Source of the DNA: Macrosoma leucophasiata | Lineage: Eukaryota; Arthropoda; Insecta; Lepidoptera; Hedylidae | Direction: 5' to 3' | Assembly: GCA_036365455.1 (NCBI GenBank) | Contig: JAWQUS010000010.1 | Coordinates: forward strand, 15,570,501 to 15,634,500 | DNA length: 64,000 nt | Shown here: in pieces, positions 1-11,054 of the stretch | How positions within the stretch are numbered: position 1 is the first letter of the stretch | Layout: every line of letters begins with the position of its first letter | Notes under the pieces: model-generated | What the model was told of the DNA's origin: nothing | The model's input: only the letters and a program-made list of their open reading frames with translations | The model's database searches: none | Made by a program: the position numbers and the translations under genes

Positions 1-690
1 TACGGAACCCTAAAAACAATATCATTTACTCGCCGATGATAACAGGTTTAAGTCTATTGGAATTGAATGTAAAATAATATACAAATTAATAACTGAAAAC
101 CAAAATTACATCGTTAAACATGAGATTAATATTGAGTTTACCTTTTGAATTATTTATTAATTGTTAATTTATGTAAAATGGAATAAATACATTACTAAAA
201 GTTTTCGTTTGAACTATTAAACATGAAAATATTAACCACATCATTTAATCAATTTGTTAATTTCGACGTATCGTTTTTAATCTGATCATAAAATATAAAT
301 ATTTTATTAAAAATGTTAAAATATAGTCAAGTTTTACATTTTAGTAAAACATACAGTCATAAGTCACGTTCTATATTTCCTAACGTTCGTAATAAAAGCA
401 CTAACAGCATCTAAACGAAACGGGCTCGCTCGAAACATGACCTATTATTACGAAGTTGTTTGTTCCCTATAAAACTAATGAAAACTCTAGCATCTAATGT
501 TGCAAACTTTTTCATTCGATTTGCTTACCTACCCCTTTCGTAATAAATTCCGCACAAAAAATAGTTTTATGCCCCAGATTTCCGTAGCATCAACAAAACC
601 GCTGTCGTAATCTGGTTACTTAATTACCAAATACATTTCTCTTAGTTGGCCATAAATGTCAAGAAGGCATATAATTCACTAAGTTTTGCG
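1..690. other. AT-rich DNA without a gene
   Basis: No coding frame, RNA fold or recognised repeat body is visible. The first bases read like the end of a dispersed repeat ending in a 'ggttccgta'-type motif, also seen near 2750 and 35690. Confidence 0.5.
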
Positions 691-699
691 AAGTTAGAT

Positions 700-945
700 T
701 TAGTAGAGAGTAGTGTCGACAAAGTCGGCGGGGCGGGACGGTTGGACCTGTCCAAAGCATCATGTATCGGTGGTCCTCGCCGCCCGTGTCCACCCACCGC
801 CGTCTATAATAAATGAAGGGTATTGCGTGTTCCGAACCAATAATTTTAGCGATCGGCAGGTTGAGATACAGGAGAGATTGGCACTTTAGAGAAATTTTCG
901 AGACCGCGGGGCCTCCGGGAATCCCAATAATCAGCTTTACTTAAG
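700..945. other. GC-rich patch, function unknown
   Basis: This block is much richer in G, C and CpG than its flanks and carries no repeat shared with the rest of the window. A TATA-like stretch (tataataaa) lies near 806. No splice-bounded reading frame is convincing on either strand. It could be a host promoter, an untranslated exon or conserved regulatory DNA. Confidence 0.25.
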
Positions 946-1740
946 GGATTGGATTGGAAACTCGATTGTATCCGGAGTGATTTTAATAATTCATCACCTC
1001 TGTATAGGAATGAGAAGAAACATCTGATTGAAAGCTGCCACCTTACTGATTAAGGACGACGTAATACGGTATTATACAGTCATCGTGAGTGTGTAGCGAA
1101 AACGTTATTTTTGTAAAAAATTATATCACATGTTGGTACTGTTTCAGTTTTTTTTATAATTTGAAAGAAACTTAAGACAAAAAAAAATGTTTGTCGTGGT
1201 CTACGTATTCAGTTAAATTGAAAAAAGTTCGGACGGGATTTGAACATGCAAATCTCTATATCTGCCCCAGCCTGTAGCAACTTTACCACTAAGCCCTCGA
1301 AGACATTCTTATTTAAATCCATAAATTCACTCACACGTGTAATTATAAGAAATGCAATTTGTCAATTATGTTCATTTTTAGAGTTCGGTACCAAAAGGGT
1401 AAAAACGGATGTGTATGTCCGTCTGAGAGGCCGCATATCATAAACCATGATAGCTAAATAATGTGAGTTTTCCCAGATAATGTATTTGTGTTAAAAACAG
1501 AATAACATAAATATTTAAGGGGGGCTCCTACACATCAAATGTGTTTATTTTAGACGCTTGAAATATTCACTGAATGTTTATTTGTAATTATATTCACTTT
1601 AAAAAATATTAAAATTAAAATTAGTATTTAAATTGGGTATAATACAACAGACGTCTTTTCCGTTTTTTTAAGATAATGGTTTGGAATATTTCGAGACTGA
1701 CTGGTTGGACGCAATTGCCTGGTTTTTTAAATGTTTGAAA
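946..1740. other. AT-rich DNA without a gene
   Basis: No supported gene. The 67-codon open frame at 1240-1443 has no recognisable domain and lies in low-complexity surroundings. The phrase 'gagttcggtacc' near 1381 and 'aggggggctcc' near 1518 resemble decayed parts of the (GACA)n-bearing repeat seen at 3158. Confidence 0.4.
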
Positions 1741-1744
1741 CAGT

Positions 1745-2137
1745 CTTACAAAATAACACAGTTATTACAGCTATATCTATATTAAATTATAATAATTTAA
1801 TCGGGTAATTTTTCAAAGCTCCTGTCTTCCAGCGCGGCGCATACATAAATCATTGTCTTATACCGCTGAACGTAGAACCACTGAACAAAGTTATATTTCG
1901 CTTATTTCCGCACACACAAGTAACAGTTCATTTTTGTATTCATCTTTTAATAATGTAATTTTGTTTGAATTCTTAAAAGGATATCCATGCCTAATACACA
2001 TTAAACGTAAATCGGTATATTTATGTTATAGTAAAACATTTTACAGAACATTAAGAGTCGTTATAAATATTGTAAATCTTTACTTAATTTACCCCATCAG
2101 CATTTATCTTGATTATTACAAAAAAAAATATTATTAA
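1745..2137 (+). repeat. Local repeat, copy 1 of 3
   Basis: This block matches 2819-3130 over most of its length: 'aacacagttattaca', 'ggtaatttttcaa', 'tcttccagcgcggcgca', 'cataaatcattgtc' and 'aatgtaattttgt' occur in the same order. The copies lie about 1.08 kb apart and have diverged by many small changes. The open frame at 1853-2137 runs through this repeat and is probably chance. Confidence 0.7.
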
Positions 2138-2395
2138 ATTTAAACAATTAATTTATCTTTAACCACACTATTTGACAAGGTACTGCGATAATTTATGCGG
2201 CCGTAATAAAAGCTGTGTTTCACTGATTTTGGTGAGTTCGCTGACGGTACATTATATACTTACCATATAACTGGAACACGTTACGTGTTTACGGTAACGT
2301 TTAGAGCTATAATTTAAATATTGTGGTAGTTGTCTAGGTCCACTCGATCGAACTTTTTCTCTGGAACTCTTCTTATCAATTTATATCTAAAAATT

Positions 2396-2505
2396 TAGTC
2401 CGGTAATTTTTCAAGGCTCGTCTGTCTTCCGGCGCATAGGTACATAAATCATTGTCATAATATACCACTGTACGTGGAACCACTGAACAAAGTTAATGTA
2501 AACAA
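2396..2505 (+). repeat. Local repeat, copy 2 of 3 (partial)
   Basis: A partial copy holding the 'ggtaatttttcaaggctc', 'cataaatcattgtcat' and 'accactgaacaaagtta' parts of the same family. A short reverse-complement piece of it (taactttgttcagtggttcc) lies at 2696-2720, just after the tRNA-like element, suggesting rearrangement. Confidence 0.6.
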
Positions 2506-2574
2506 AGTTAATGTACGCTACTGCTACCATAAAGCAATGCAATAGATGTGAAGGAAAGATTTGACAAATCGGGC

Positions 2575-2665
2575 AGGGCTTCAGTAGCTCAATTGGAAGA
2601 GCGGCTGGACTAGATTCCCAGTAGGTCGCGAGTTCGAGTCTCGCCTGAAGTCAAATTTTTCTTTC
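2575..2665 (+). repeat. tRNA-like element (SINE-type), copy 1
   Basis: The sequence folds as a tRNA cloverleaf. A 7-bp acceptor stem forms between ggcttca and tgaagtc, the D arm is gctc/gagc, the anticodon stem is ctgg/ccag with an oversized loop, and the T arm is gcgag/ctcgc with loop ttcgagt (a B-box-like ggttcgantcc analogue). It is followed directly by a T-rich tail (aaatttttctttccattttc) that would stop RNA polymerase III. Relatives with the same tail occur at 33590 and 46825, so this is a dispersed tRNA-related family and not a single-copy tRNA gene. Confidence 0.6.
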
Positions 2666-2818
2666 CATTTTCCTTTAAAAATAAAAAAAGTTAATGTAAC
2701 TTTGTTCAGTGGTTCCACGTACAGTTCACCTATTTTTTAAGTAGATAATGGTACGGAACCCTTCAAGCCCCAACTCGCACTTGTTTTTATTTTTTTTATT
2801 TTTAAAAGAGTTTTAAAG

Positions 2819-3130
2819 TTTAACACAGTTACTACAATAGCTATATCTCTATTGAATTTAGAATATAACAATTTAATCTGGTAATTTTTCAAGGCTCCTC
2901 TGTCTTCCAGCGCGGCGCACACATAAATCATTGTCTTATACCGCTGAACGTAGAACCACCGAACAAAGTTATCTATATTTCACCTATTTCCGCACACATA
3001 AATGCTTCTTGTATTCATTTTTAATAATGTAATTTTGTGTGAATTATTAAAAGAATATCCATGCTAAGCACAAATTTAATGTAAATCGGTAAATTGATGT
3101 TATTGTAAATCGATTAACTTACTGAAAATT
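2819..3130 (+). repeat. Local repeat, copy 3 of 3
   Basis: Matches 1745-2137 in order and orientation, including 'gcgcggcgcacacataaatcattg' type text and the 'aatgtaattttgt...ggatatccatgc' tail. This supports a direct duplication or two insertions of one old element. Confidence 0.7.
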
Positions 3131-3157
3131 AAGATTCGTTAGAATTATTATAAAAAA

Positions 3158-3709
3158 ACCGGTCAAGTGCGTTTCGGGCCACTTGCAGTGTAGGATTCGG
3201 TAGTAACAGAGTAAGAGTTGTAATGAAAAAAAAAATATATTATCTATGGAGTTGTTAGAAATTTTCGAGTAAAATACATTTGGTCGACTATTACTCGAAA
3301 ACTTGCAAGGCCAACTTAAGTGTGATAGTTTTACTTTTAATTTTGTTATATGTAGCTACTATTGCCGTTATGTTTGAATTTCTAACAACAACCGTTTAGT
3401 CGGTAGGAAGGGGGGCACTTGACTCTAACGAAAATTTGCACTTTAAAGTGCAAATTGTCGTTCTTAATAAGTCACGAACAGTTAACTAAATCAAAAAATG
3501 ATGTTCGGACATCCATAATCGTTGCAACGCGCGGGAAGGGACGGGAAGACCTATCGTCTTCCCGTCCCTTCCCGCGCGTTGCTAGGGGTGGTTACCTTAA
3601 TTTTTTTTTTTTCATGTTTTTATTCTACCACTTTATCGGCGTGATTAAGGTATAACCTTGTGCCAAATCTCTAGTACCAACAGTTTTTACGCTAAACCGC
3701 GGACGGACG

Positions 3710-3748
<39 letters not shown>

Positions 3749-3780
3749 GGACATGGCGAAAATATAAGGATACATTTTTG
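3158..3780 (+). repeat. Dispersed repeat with (GACA)n core
   Basis: It begins with 'ccggtcaagtgcgtttcggg' and ends with a cggacggacagacagacagac array and 'atggcgaaa'. The same parts recur near 10680-10760, 16890-17000 and 27920-27960. No reading frame in it is convincing. An almost perfect hairpin is embedded at 3524-3582. Confidence 0.55.
3524..3582. repeat. Perfect 27-bp-arm hairpin
   Basis: Arm 1 (3524-3550, starting gcaacgcgcggg) is the exact reverse complement of arm 2 (3556-3582), with a 5-nt loop ctatc. It is strongly GC-rich in AT-rich DNA. Confidence 0.9.
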
Positions 3781-3899
3781 CTACGTATCTTTACAAATTA
3801 TCACTCCATCAGAAGAAGTCTTGATTTTTACAAAAAAAAATAGTTCAATCTTATCATTAAAAAAAAACATAAGCATCTTTTTTAGCAATTAACATAGAT

Positions 3900-3985
3900 A
3901 TGTATGTATCTTCACGCCAAGTCCCTAACGGGGTAGGCAGAGAGTGTGGAGCGCCAGATACCCGATCCTGACACACTTAAAGTGC
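3900..3985 (-). repeat. LINE 3' tail fragment (tail family L)
   Basis: The text 'tatcttcacgccaagtccc', 'aacggggtaggcagagagtg' and 'gcgccagatacccg' is shared with 31316-31440, 37989-38055 and 49362-49505. Read on the minus strand the family ends in a catac-type simple tail. It is probably the 3' end of an RTE-like LINE whose polymerase end is at 23290. Confidence 0.55.
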
Positions 3986-4096
3986 ATACAACATAAAGTA
4001 CATACCATATAACCGAAACACGGTAACGCTGAAGATTATAATTTAGTTACATTATATTTTTTCTCCCGCCTAGTTACTATTTTCTACGAGACATAC

Positions 4097-4672
4097 ATTT
4101 TTTATGTCATTAAGTTGACAGACAAGCAGACGGACCACCTGATGGAAAGAAGTCACCATCGCCTGTGTACATTTTCAACACCAGGAGAGTTGCCAACGTT
4201 GAGCATTGCAATCGTTGCAATCGTTGAAGGTGGAACTTCTCTCTTCGGCAGGTAGTACGGTGTAAGAAATGAGACGGTAGCACCATGTTCATTTATCTGG
4301 TATCGCAGTTCAGCAGAGCACTCACAATTGTAGAGACGGTATAACACGCACATACTCCCAATATCTTTGCGCTAATTCAGATGTTCGAGCCTGTCAGTAA
4401 GTCCTGGATCGTTAACAATACGAACGGCGCGTCTTTGTACGAGTAGACAGTCAAGTGGACCAAGTTGGTATTTGGGGAGCCCCTGCTTACAAATGAGAGC
4501 AGTATTCCAGATGTGACCGCATTTGGGCCTTAAGCTGTAGTAACTGCCCCGATGTGAAATACTGCCTCGCTATGTTAAGCACTCCTAGCTTTTTGGATTC
4601 GAACTTGGTCTTACACTGTGTGACTCCCTGATTGCACTTCGATCGATATGTCAACGCCCAGGATACTGACAT
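4097..4672 (-). pseudogene. 5'-truncated LINE copy (C-terminal pol remnant)
   Basis: On the minus strand this matches the last part of the 12.7-16.5 kb LINE, equivalent to about 15770-16450. The shared peptide features include SKKLGVLNIARQYFTSGQLL, HLEYCSHL and 'VLYRLYNCECSAEL', and the same 3' end (acctgatgg..., gacagacaagc) followed by a T-run that is the minus-strand A tail. The reading frame is broken between these pieces. It is a dead-on-arrival 5' truncation, the usual product of incomplete target-primed reverse transcription. Confidence 0.85.
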
Positions 4673-4683
4673 TCTAAATAATA

Positions 4684-4868
4684 ATGACAACCCATTATAA
4701 GTCCCACTGCTGGGCACGAGTCTCTCCCCTTTTTTTGGGGGAAGGCCTGGAGCTTACTCCACCACGCTACTCCAAAGCGGATTGGTGGAGATAGGGGTTA
4801 GTGGCCAACCCGGTGTCGGATGTTTTCAAACTGCCCATAAGGCCTCCGACAAGGTTTAACGACGATAT
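4684..4868 (-). repeat. Truncated copy of the 5S-like SINE
   Basis: It matches the 3' two thirds of the element at 51628-51993: 'cccactgctgggcacgagtc', 'ggcctggagcttactccacc', 'ggataggcctccgacaagg'-type text. The rRNA-like head is missing, so it is 5'-truncated. It directly abuts the truncated LINE copy. Confidence 0.75.
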
Positions 4869-4869
4869 T

Positions 4870-5390
4870 CTAAATATGACACATAATTATTTATATGTAG
4901 TGTTTTCATATCTTATATGTTATAACTAATGGCCGGATACTCAATTGTCACTTAATTTTAAGCAATCCTCAAATATAAGCTATCCCTGTCTTTTGCATGT
5001 ATTTATTAGAGACAAAAAACTTTTAAACCCCACTTGGATTCAAGTGACGTTTCTGTATTCGGCCGTAAGTATCATATTACTTAACACCCACGTTAATGGT
5101 ACGTACAATACGTACATAGTCATAATTATCTTACCCGACTCCTTCAATAAAATAATTTCAGAAATTTATAACTGTGTCCGGTAAAAGATAGCGAAATTGT
5201 ACGTATTTGTATAGCTACGATAGATGTTGTTTTGGTATATGTACCGTGTATACATCCATATGCATTTAGTAAAAAGTGGTTATTTTAATATTACAAACAG
5301 ACACTCAAATTTTATTTATTTGTAAAGATGAATAGATATCGCTAGCTTATTACCGAATTCTAGATCCAACATACATTCTATAAAATATTT
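4870..5390. other. No gene seen
   Basis: AT-rich. The 79-codon frame at 4945-5184 shows no domain and I do not support it as a gene. If the possible exon at 5397-5535 is real, this stretch would be its downstream intron. Confidence 0.4.
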
Positions 5391-5396
5391 ACTTAC

Positions 5397-5535
5397 TTCC
5401 ACCGAACCACAATAATATGGCGGCAATTTGCAAAGCCATGCTTTGTCTGTGCGCGTGTAGCCACACGTCAAGTCGCCACGTCGACGCCACGCCGCCCACG
5501 CGCTCTCCTTACATCCTCCTTCATTTTTAAACTGA
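5397..5535 (-). CDS. Possible first coding exon with signal-peptide start
   Basis: On the minus strand an ATG at 5439-5437 in a good context (agcATGG) opens the 14-codon frame MALQIAAILLWFGG and one extra base. It then meets a strong splice donor, gtaagt at 5396-5391. The peptide looks like the hydrophobic start of a secretory signal. Upstream lies a GC- and CpG-rich leader, a TCAGTT initiator-like sequence at 5535-5530 and a CCAAT at 5550-5546, so the exon could begin near 5535. I cannot find the next exon with confidence. The downstream gene, if any, would run toward position 1 and beyond. This is inferred from motifs only. RNA reads would decide it. Confidence 0.3.
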
Positions 5536-5559
5536 CGTCCCAACTATTGGATTCTCTCC

Positions 5560-7030
5560 TGTCATAGCGAAATTGAGTTATCAACTAAACGTGGTGACCC
5601 TGACTCAGCATCTTCCGCTTTTTCTTCATGTGACCAGCGAATGAATCTGTAACAAATTATTTACGTTAGAATCCAACATATTATTGAAATGTAACTTTAC
5701 ACCTGTGTTGCCGGAAAGAGTAGGCAGAGGTAAATTGATGATGATTAAACGTCTATACTGGAAGAAACGAATAATTGCGAAGAAGTGTAATCAGTTAAAA
5801 AAGGTATCTCCAACATTTTGACAGTTAATAATACCTGTATATCGTCAAGTGACAAAATAGTTCCGATCCGTGGTGCCATTTTTAAACTGTGCTTTGTAAG
5901 AGACACTTCTTGTTAATTATTCATTTGTAGACTGTCGTTGATAATTATTTGCAAGTTTTTCATTGGCCTCAGTTTTGAAGAATCTTATATTGTAGCTGTT
6001 TCTACAACGCTATGGTTTATTATTATAGTTTCTCTTCTTCCTACACTTCGTCTAGAAATTCCTTTCACAGTTTGCACGTTCGTGGTATAAAGAAACGTGC
6101 AAAGTGCATTGTTGAAATAACGTGATGCCTCCAGCACTTACGGATGAAATTTCTGTCATAAAAATGTCACCAGATAAATGTTGCCACGGTGTGAAAGAAT
6201 GCGATGAAGCATTCGCCAAGGGCATTTTTGTCAATTGAATCATAAGGTTTACTTAAGTTCAACTAGTTCTCCTGTCGAATTTTGTATCGCCTAATAATTT
6301 AAGATTAAAAGTAGGTAGTTACCGAATTTGTAGAAATGGTGGTAGAAATGTGAAAATTAAGGTCTGTATATGTACCTATATTTTAAATAGTTCAAAAAAA
6401 TCTGTCCCAAAAAAAGGGGAAAAAAATTGAGGATTGAGGCCGCCCTTACCACTTTGAGGTAAAAGAAATATTCTACAACCAGTTCTCATACCTAGCAAAC
6501 GCACACACAAATTTTTAGGATAATCGATTAAAATTGACAGGCACTGTGACAGGAGAATTTGATATATTAGTTAAATTATTACGTACTGAATTTGTGTTTA
6601 TTTCTTCTTTAGTGACTCAGATTTTGTGAAAATAACATTGCATTTAAGTTCGTTTTTTCTTTTGGTTTTTGGTTTTCGTTTCAATGCTTATGTATATTAT
6701 TTCCTTAATTACCTAAAATCAAACGCGATGCTGGCAGATATGATACAAGGTGGTTGACATTAAAAAAAATACATATTGAGGCTTTATTATATTTTTTCAA
6801 GTCACTGAATACTCGTATAATTTAACGATTGCCATATACTTTTAATGAGAGCACTGTCGAAATATGTGAGACATACTTGGAAATAATGAACTAAGCTATA
6901 GCAATAAAACAGAGCACACCCAGAGATCTTTTCATTAAAGCATATCGTAGACATCGGTGATTTATCGTCTCGCGAGACACTCCATTCACTGTGTGCGTTT
7001 TGTTACCTAGAGATCGATTGGCTCGGAATA
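5560..7030. other. Mostly featureless; one small open frame
   Basis: A decayed SINE scrap (gtaggcagaggtaaat near 5725) is visible. At 6125-6238 (+) a 37-codon ATG-to-TGA frame, MPPALTDEISVIKMSP followed by a Cys-Cys-His segment, is open. The same stretch on the minus strand is also open (6243-6052), with a gtaagt donor-like site inside. Neither is recognised. Confidence 0.25.
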
Positions 7031-7039
7031 AAATACATT

Positions 7040-7210
7040 CGCCAATTGAATGGCGCGCCCCAGCGCAATGTTTCAGACGAAAGCGACACTTTTTCAGGCG
7101 AGAGGCAGGACTAATGGCTTCACGCGCTAGCCCCGAGTTTCAATAAATGGTCGGCTTGCCTGCGCCTGTCGCCCGAACACGGCTAATCTATCCGCGCCAT
7201 GTTTTTTTCA
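7040..7210. other. GC-richer unique block
   Basis: It holds ggcgcgcc, cacgcgctagccccgag and gcgcctgtcgcccg in AT-rich flanks, with no copy elsewhere in the window. Possible regulatory or untranslated exon DNA. No reading frame is supported. Confidence 0.2.
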
Positions 7211-9110
7211 ACTTTGCCACTCAAGTTCAAGATTTAAGAAAGTATCGATTTCGCTTTATAAGATTTCAGGGTGAACCTTTTGTGTTTTATGTGACTTGTA
7301 TATTTGGTACATACATTGCGAAAGCTTGTCTATAGGGGAATGATGTGTTAGTTGATTGCTTTAGGGGTGTTTATTGAAATGCATCGATTTTAATATGATA
7401 CATATAAGAAAAGTATTCACTCATTTTATAATGCAATATGAAAGATTTGGGTACAATACAATAAAAGTACATTTAGGTACGAATCACGTAGATAATACCA
7501 ACATGACTGTGTACTAGTTGTCTGAATGTCTTTGATGACAATCAAAGACGAAAACACACCTGCAGTGAAGAATTCGGTATATGGAACCGGCGCTACTATT
7601 ACGTAACCGGCAATATATCACATCACAAACATTACACAATGTAATGACTTAACTTATTCACACCAAATATGGTTGAAATTATGTAAAAAGTATACCTTGT
7701 ATGTATACTTGAGCATTCTGCGTGGTGGCTTAACCGATTTTAAACATTGATATAGATAACGATAACGCAGACAAATATTATAACTTTATTGTATTATTTT
7801 AAGTGAAAACTCAAGGTAACGCATTTCGAATAACAATGGAAATTCGATCTTCGCAGTGCAAATATTTTACTTCTATTCCAACTGAATACGCAAGATACGT
7901 GTAGGTATAGAGTTTGAACCGATCTAAAGATTACATAAAGTGAGGCGTGCAGGTGAGGCAGATAGGCAGATTTGCGCTTTGCAGGCTCGTGCGAGATGCA
8001 GGCAAACATCCAAGCTGCAGAGCCTGGCGTTGTTTGGCAAGCTATCTAACTAATTGCCGCTCTACTCACGTTATAAACATATCCATCCAGAACTACAGTT
8101 TGCTAAACCAGGTTAAATCTGTTTAGAAGTTATGCAGGGTCGTGAGAGAAGTTAATATGTTTCGAAAAGTGCTCGTATATTCTTCGCCAGTAATGTTTGT
8201 TCCCGGATATTCTGAAGTTTTGCTATTGGCGCCTTCGAGAGCACTCGCGTACAACAATTGCGGACATATTCTCGCTCGTTCGTTTCCAACGATGCTCGAG
8301 GAGCCACATTTATATAGCTCTATACCATTTTGATGTACGGGTAATGTCACAAAGTTTTCTACTCCCTCCATGCCGTATTGACATATTCATTGAACTTATA
8401 CAATATAACGCTATACAATTTATACCTACAATGCAATTTATACCTGTATTATACATAATTTGTTTTTAATATACATTGACCCCCATTCATAAACGCATTT
8501 TAGCTAAAATGTTGCTAATCTCTCCTTTATCTTTTTCTATCCTGCACATTTGACAATGCAACTGACAGAGACAAAGCATTTTAAAGCTAAAACGTATTTT
8601 ATGTACGTTTATGAGTAAAAAGGTTAGTATACAAGCTACACATAAGTTATCATGATATCGGACGAATCTCGCTTACAGCTAGATAAAAACTTCCCCGAAA
8701 GATATATCCCTACTGGTTGTTTATTAAGGTCCCATTTTTTAGTTTCATCGTCTGTTTTGATAAATGACTTTCACTTCGTAACTTTAATAACTCCTAAATG
8801 ATTAATTGTGTAAATCTAGTACAATAAGAACTCGGTTAAATACAGGTTCATAATAAAAGACAAAACGTATACATATCTATTGGTACAAATAGGATGTTTT
8901 AGAGATTGTACCCTACGTTATTTTATTAAGGAGCGAATGTATGTTCTCCGTGATAGGTAAGTATTTACTTGGAACATGTGAGTTGCTACTGGAAATATTC
9001 CCAAATTAACAAACCTAATAAATCACTAATTCCCAAATACAGAATTCGGGCATTCAAGCGCAACAGTACCACTACCTGCTACCACGGAACCGTTCATGCA
9101 TTTTCACATA
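7211..9110. other. No supported gene
   Basis: Overlapping open frames on both strands at 8123-8469 come from a slightly GC-richer patch, lack domains and cannot be ranked against each other. The rest is AT-rich and featureless. Confidence 0.35.
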
Positions 9111-9111
9111 T

Positions 9112-9195
9112 AATAATAATAATGGCAACCCATTATACGTCCCACTGCTGGGCACGAGTCTCTCCCCTTTTTTTGGGGGGAGGCCAAAGGGAGGG
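9112..9195 (-). repeat. Short truncated copy of the 5S-like SINE
   Basis: Only the 3' end of the family is present (ggcaacccattatacgtccc, ctgctgggcacgagtctctc), with a longer run of T and G than in the other copies. A (taa)n tract precedes it, the usual tail of this family on the minus strand. Confidence 0.7.
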
Positions 9196-9870
9196 CATTT
9201 TCACATATTTTGTGTATTTTAAGGCTTGGTACAAAGAGAAACATTAACTTATGCAAACATACCTACTTGTCTTTTAAGTTTTATTTGAATATTTTTTCTT
9301 GAGATAAGGATCAAGTGAACAAAGCATTTCGATGTGTAATATTCATACTACCTAAGACGTAACACCGAAAACTAAGCCACCAATAAAGGCGGCATATAAT
9401 TTGACTAGCCTTTAAACATTTATAATATTGATGTTGGCGCTTGACATCAAATCAGATAGTAGACATCGACAAGACAAAGGGAGCACGTCTCTGTTCCCGA
9501 TACATAACTGAAATAGCTTTGAATGATGATAATCTACGCAGTTCGCAGATAATTACAATTGAGAATCAGCAGAATATTGTATTGTGTAATATTTCAGACC
9601 GGCTTCAAACAAATTGCCGTTCGTGGAAGTTTACGGAGATAAAAACTATTGTAATAAAATTTCGCTCGAACCTACACGGTAAGGTAGTTTTTGCATAATG
9701 AAGTTAGAAACATCTAAAATATTTGTGGGATTGTTGGCAAGTTTTGTTAACAATGAATTCTGCTACGGTTCTGTATGGATATCTAACTAAATTTTTCGTA
9801 GGTAATAGAAAATTAAGTAACAGAAGGGTTTCATAAATCGGGGGATTATTAGACATGCATCGATTCAGTC
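9196..9870. other. No gene seen
   Basis: The 85-codon frame at 9441-9698 has no recognised domain and no start or splice context that supports it. Confidence 0.35.
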
Positions 9871-9874
9871 AGTT

Positions 9875-10045
9875 GATCGTAGCGCGCGCGAAGCGCGCGG
9901 CGCGGATGTAGCACCGGGGCTGGCCCCCTCTGCTGCGGCTTCTTCTGGCCTGCCGTGCAGGTCGGCGTTGGGTGCCCTGGGATTCAAGGGCTTCGGTGGA
10001 GGAGGCACGCATCGTCAGTCGAGAGACGGGTGGGGGCTTTATTTT
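9875..10045 (+). other. GC-rich block next to long T-runs
   Basis: A sharp GC island starts with gcgcgcgcgaagcgcgcggc, a 9-bp inverted repeat around gaag, and ends at gagacgggtgggggc. It is followed by about 130 bases dominated by T-runs. The abrupt edges look like an inserted element, perhaps a LINE 5' fragment, but I cannot assign a family. Confidence 0.3.
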
Positions 10046-10309
10046 TTTTATTTTTTTATTTTTATAATTTTTTTTTTTTCTGTTTACTACTTTTTTTTGT
10101 TATTTTTAATTGATTTGCTAAGCAAACTTTTCTTTTTTTTTTTCTCACCGTTTTATTGTTTTAATAACAGTTAATGGAACAACTATGGAATTGATAAATG
10201 AATCTATATTTATAATAAATCTCTAGAAGTGTAAATTCTGTACATTAAAAATATTTAAAAAATAAATACCAGGGGATGTTATTAGATCGATACCAAACAC
10301 AAATATGTA

Positions 10310-10323
10310 ATTAGAAAATTTTT

Positions 10324-10354
<31 letters not shown>

Positions 10355-10731
10355 TTGTTCAAGCATCACATAAAAACTAAAGGTCCGATTACAATGAAAC
10401 TTGGTATGGTTATACTTTAACCTTTGGCGCACAACACTGGGTACTTTTTATCCCGGAAAAATGTCTTTTTGTCTGTGTGTTTGTGCACGCTTATATCAGA
10501 AACGGCTTATTCGATTTGCGGTTTTCATTAATATACAGTGGTAAGTTTCACTTAAGATTTAGTGTTTGTTTCATGTGAATCGGTTCAGAAATAAAAAAGT
10601 TATGTCAATTTAAAGAATCGTATCGAATATTTTTAAGTTATTCTGTTATTCTGTCTTAGTTCTATCTTTTAGGGAGTTTCGTACCTAATAGGTAAAAACG
10701 GACCCTACGGATAACTAATCCTCCGCTGTCT

Positions 10732-10762
<31 letters not shown>

Positions 10763-10900
10763 ACCAGGCTGTATCTCATAAATAGTGATAGCTAAAAGGT
10801 AACATTTTCACAAATTATGTATTTCTGTTACCGCTATAATGTAGACGCTTAAAATTTTCACAAAATTTTTAGGTCTTATGTTGTATAGCCTCCATAATAA
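10310..10900 (-). repeat. (TCTG)n-bearing dispersed repeats
   Basis: Two TCTG/CCGT arrays (about 10322-10362 and 10722-10762) lie in repeat contexts. The second sits beside 'ttagggagtttcgtaccta', which resembles the 'gggttccgtacc' repeat at 35690 and the reversed (GACA)n repeat at 3158. Confidence 0.5.
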
Positions 10901-11054
10901 ATATATATACATACAAAAAAATAAAATTGGAGTGTCTGTTTGTAGTATTAAAATAACCGCTTTTTAGTAAACGCGGTACATATACCAAAACAACATTTTT
11001 TACATTTTTTGTCGGCCTGTCTGTCTGTCTGTTTGGCGGGACTAATCTTGGGAA

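Noticed and set aside
8123..8469. Three overlapping frames on both strands
   Set aside because: They overlap in different phases in a slightly GC-richer patch, with no feature to choose one.
10322..10362. Regular tctg spacing, considered as a CRISPR-like array
   Set aside because: It is a plain 4-bp microsatellite without unique spacers, in eukaryotic DNA.
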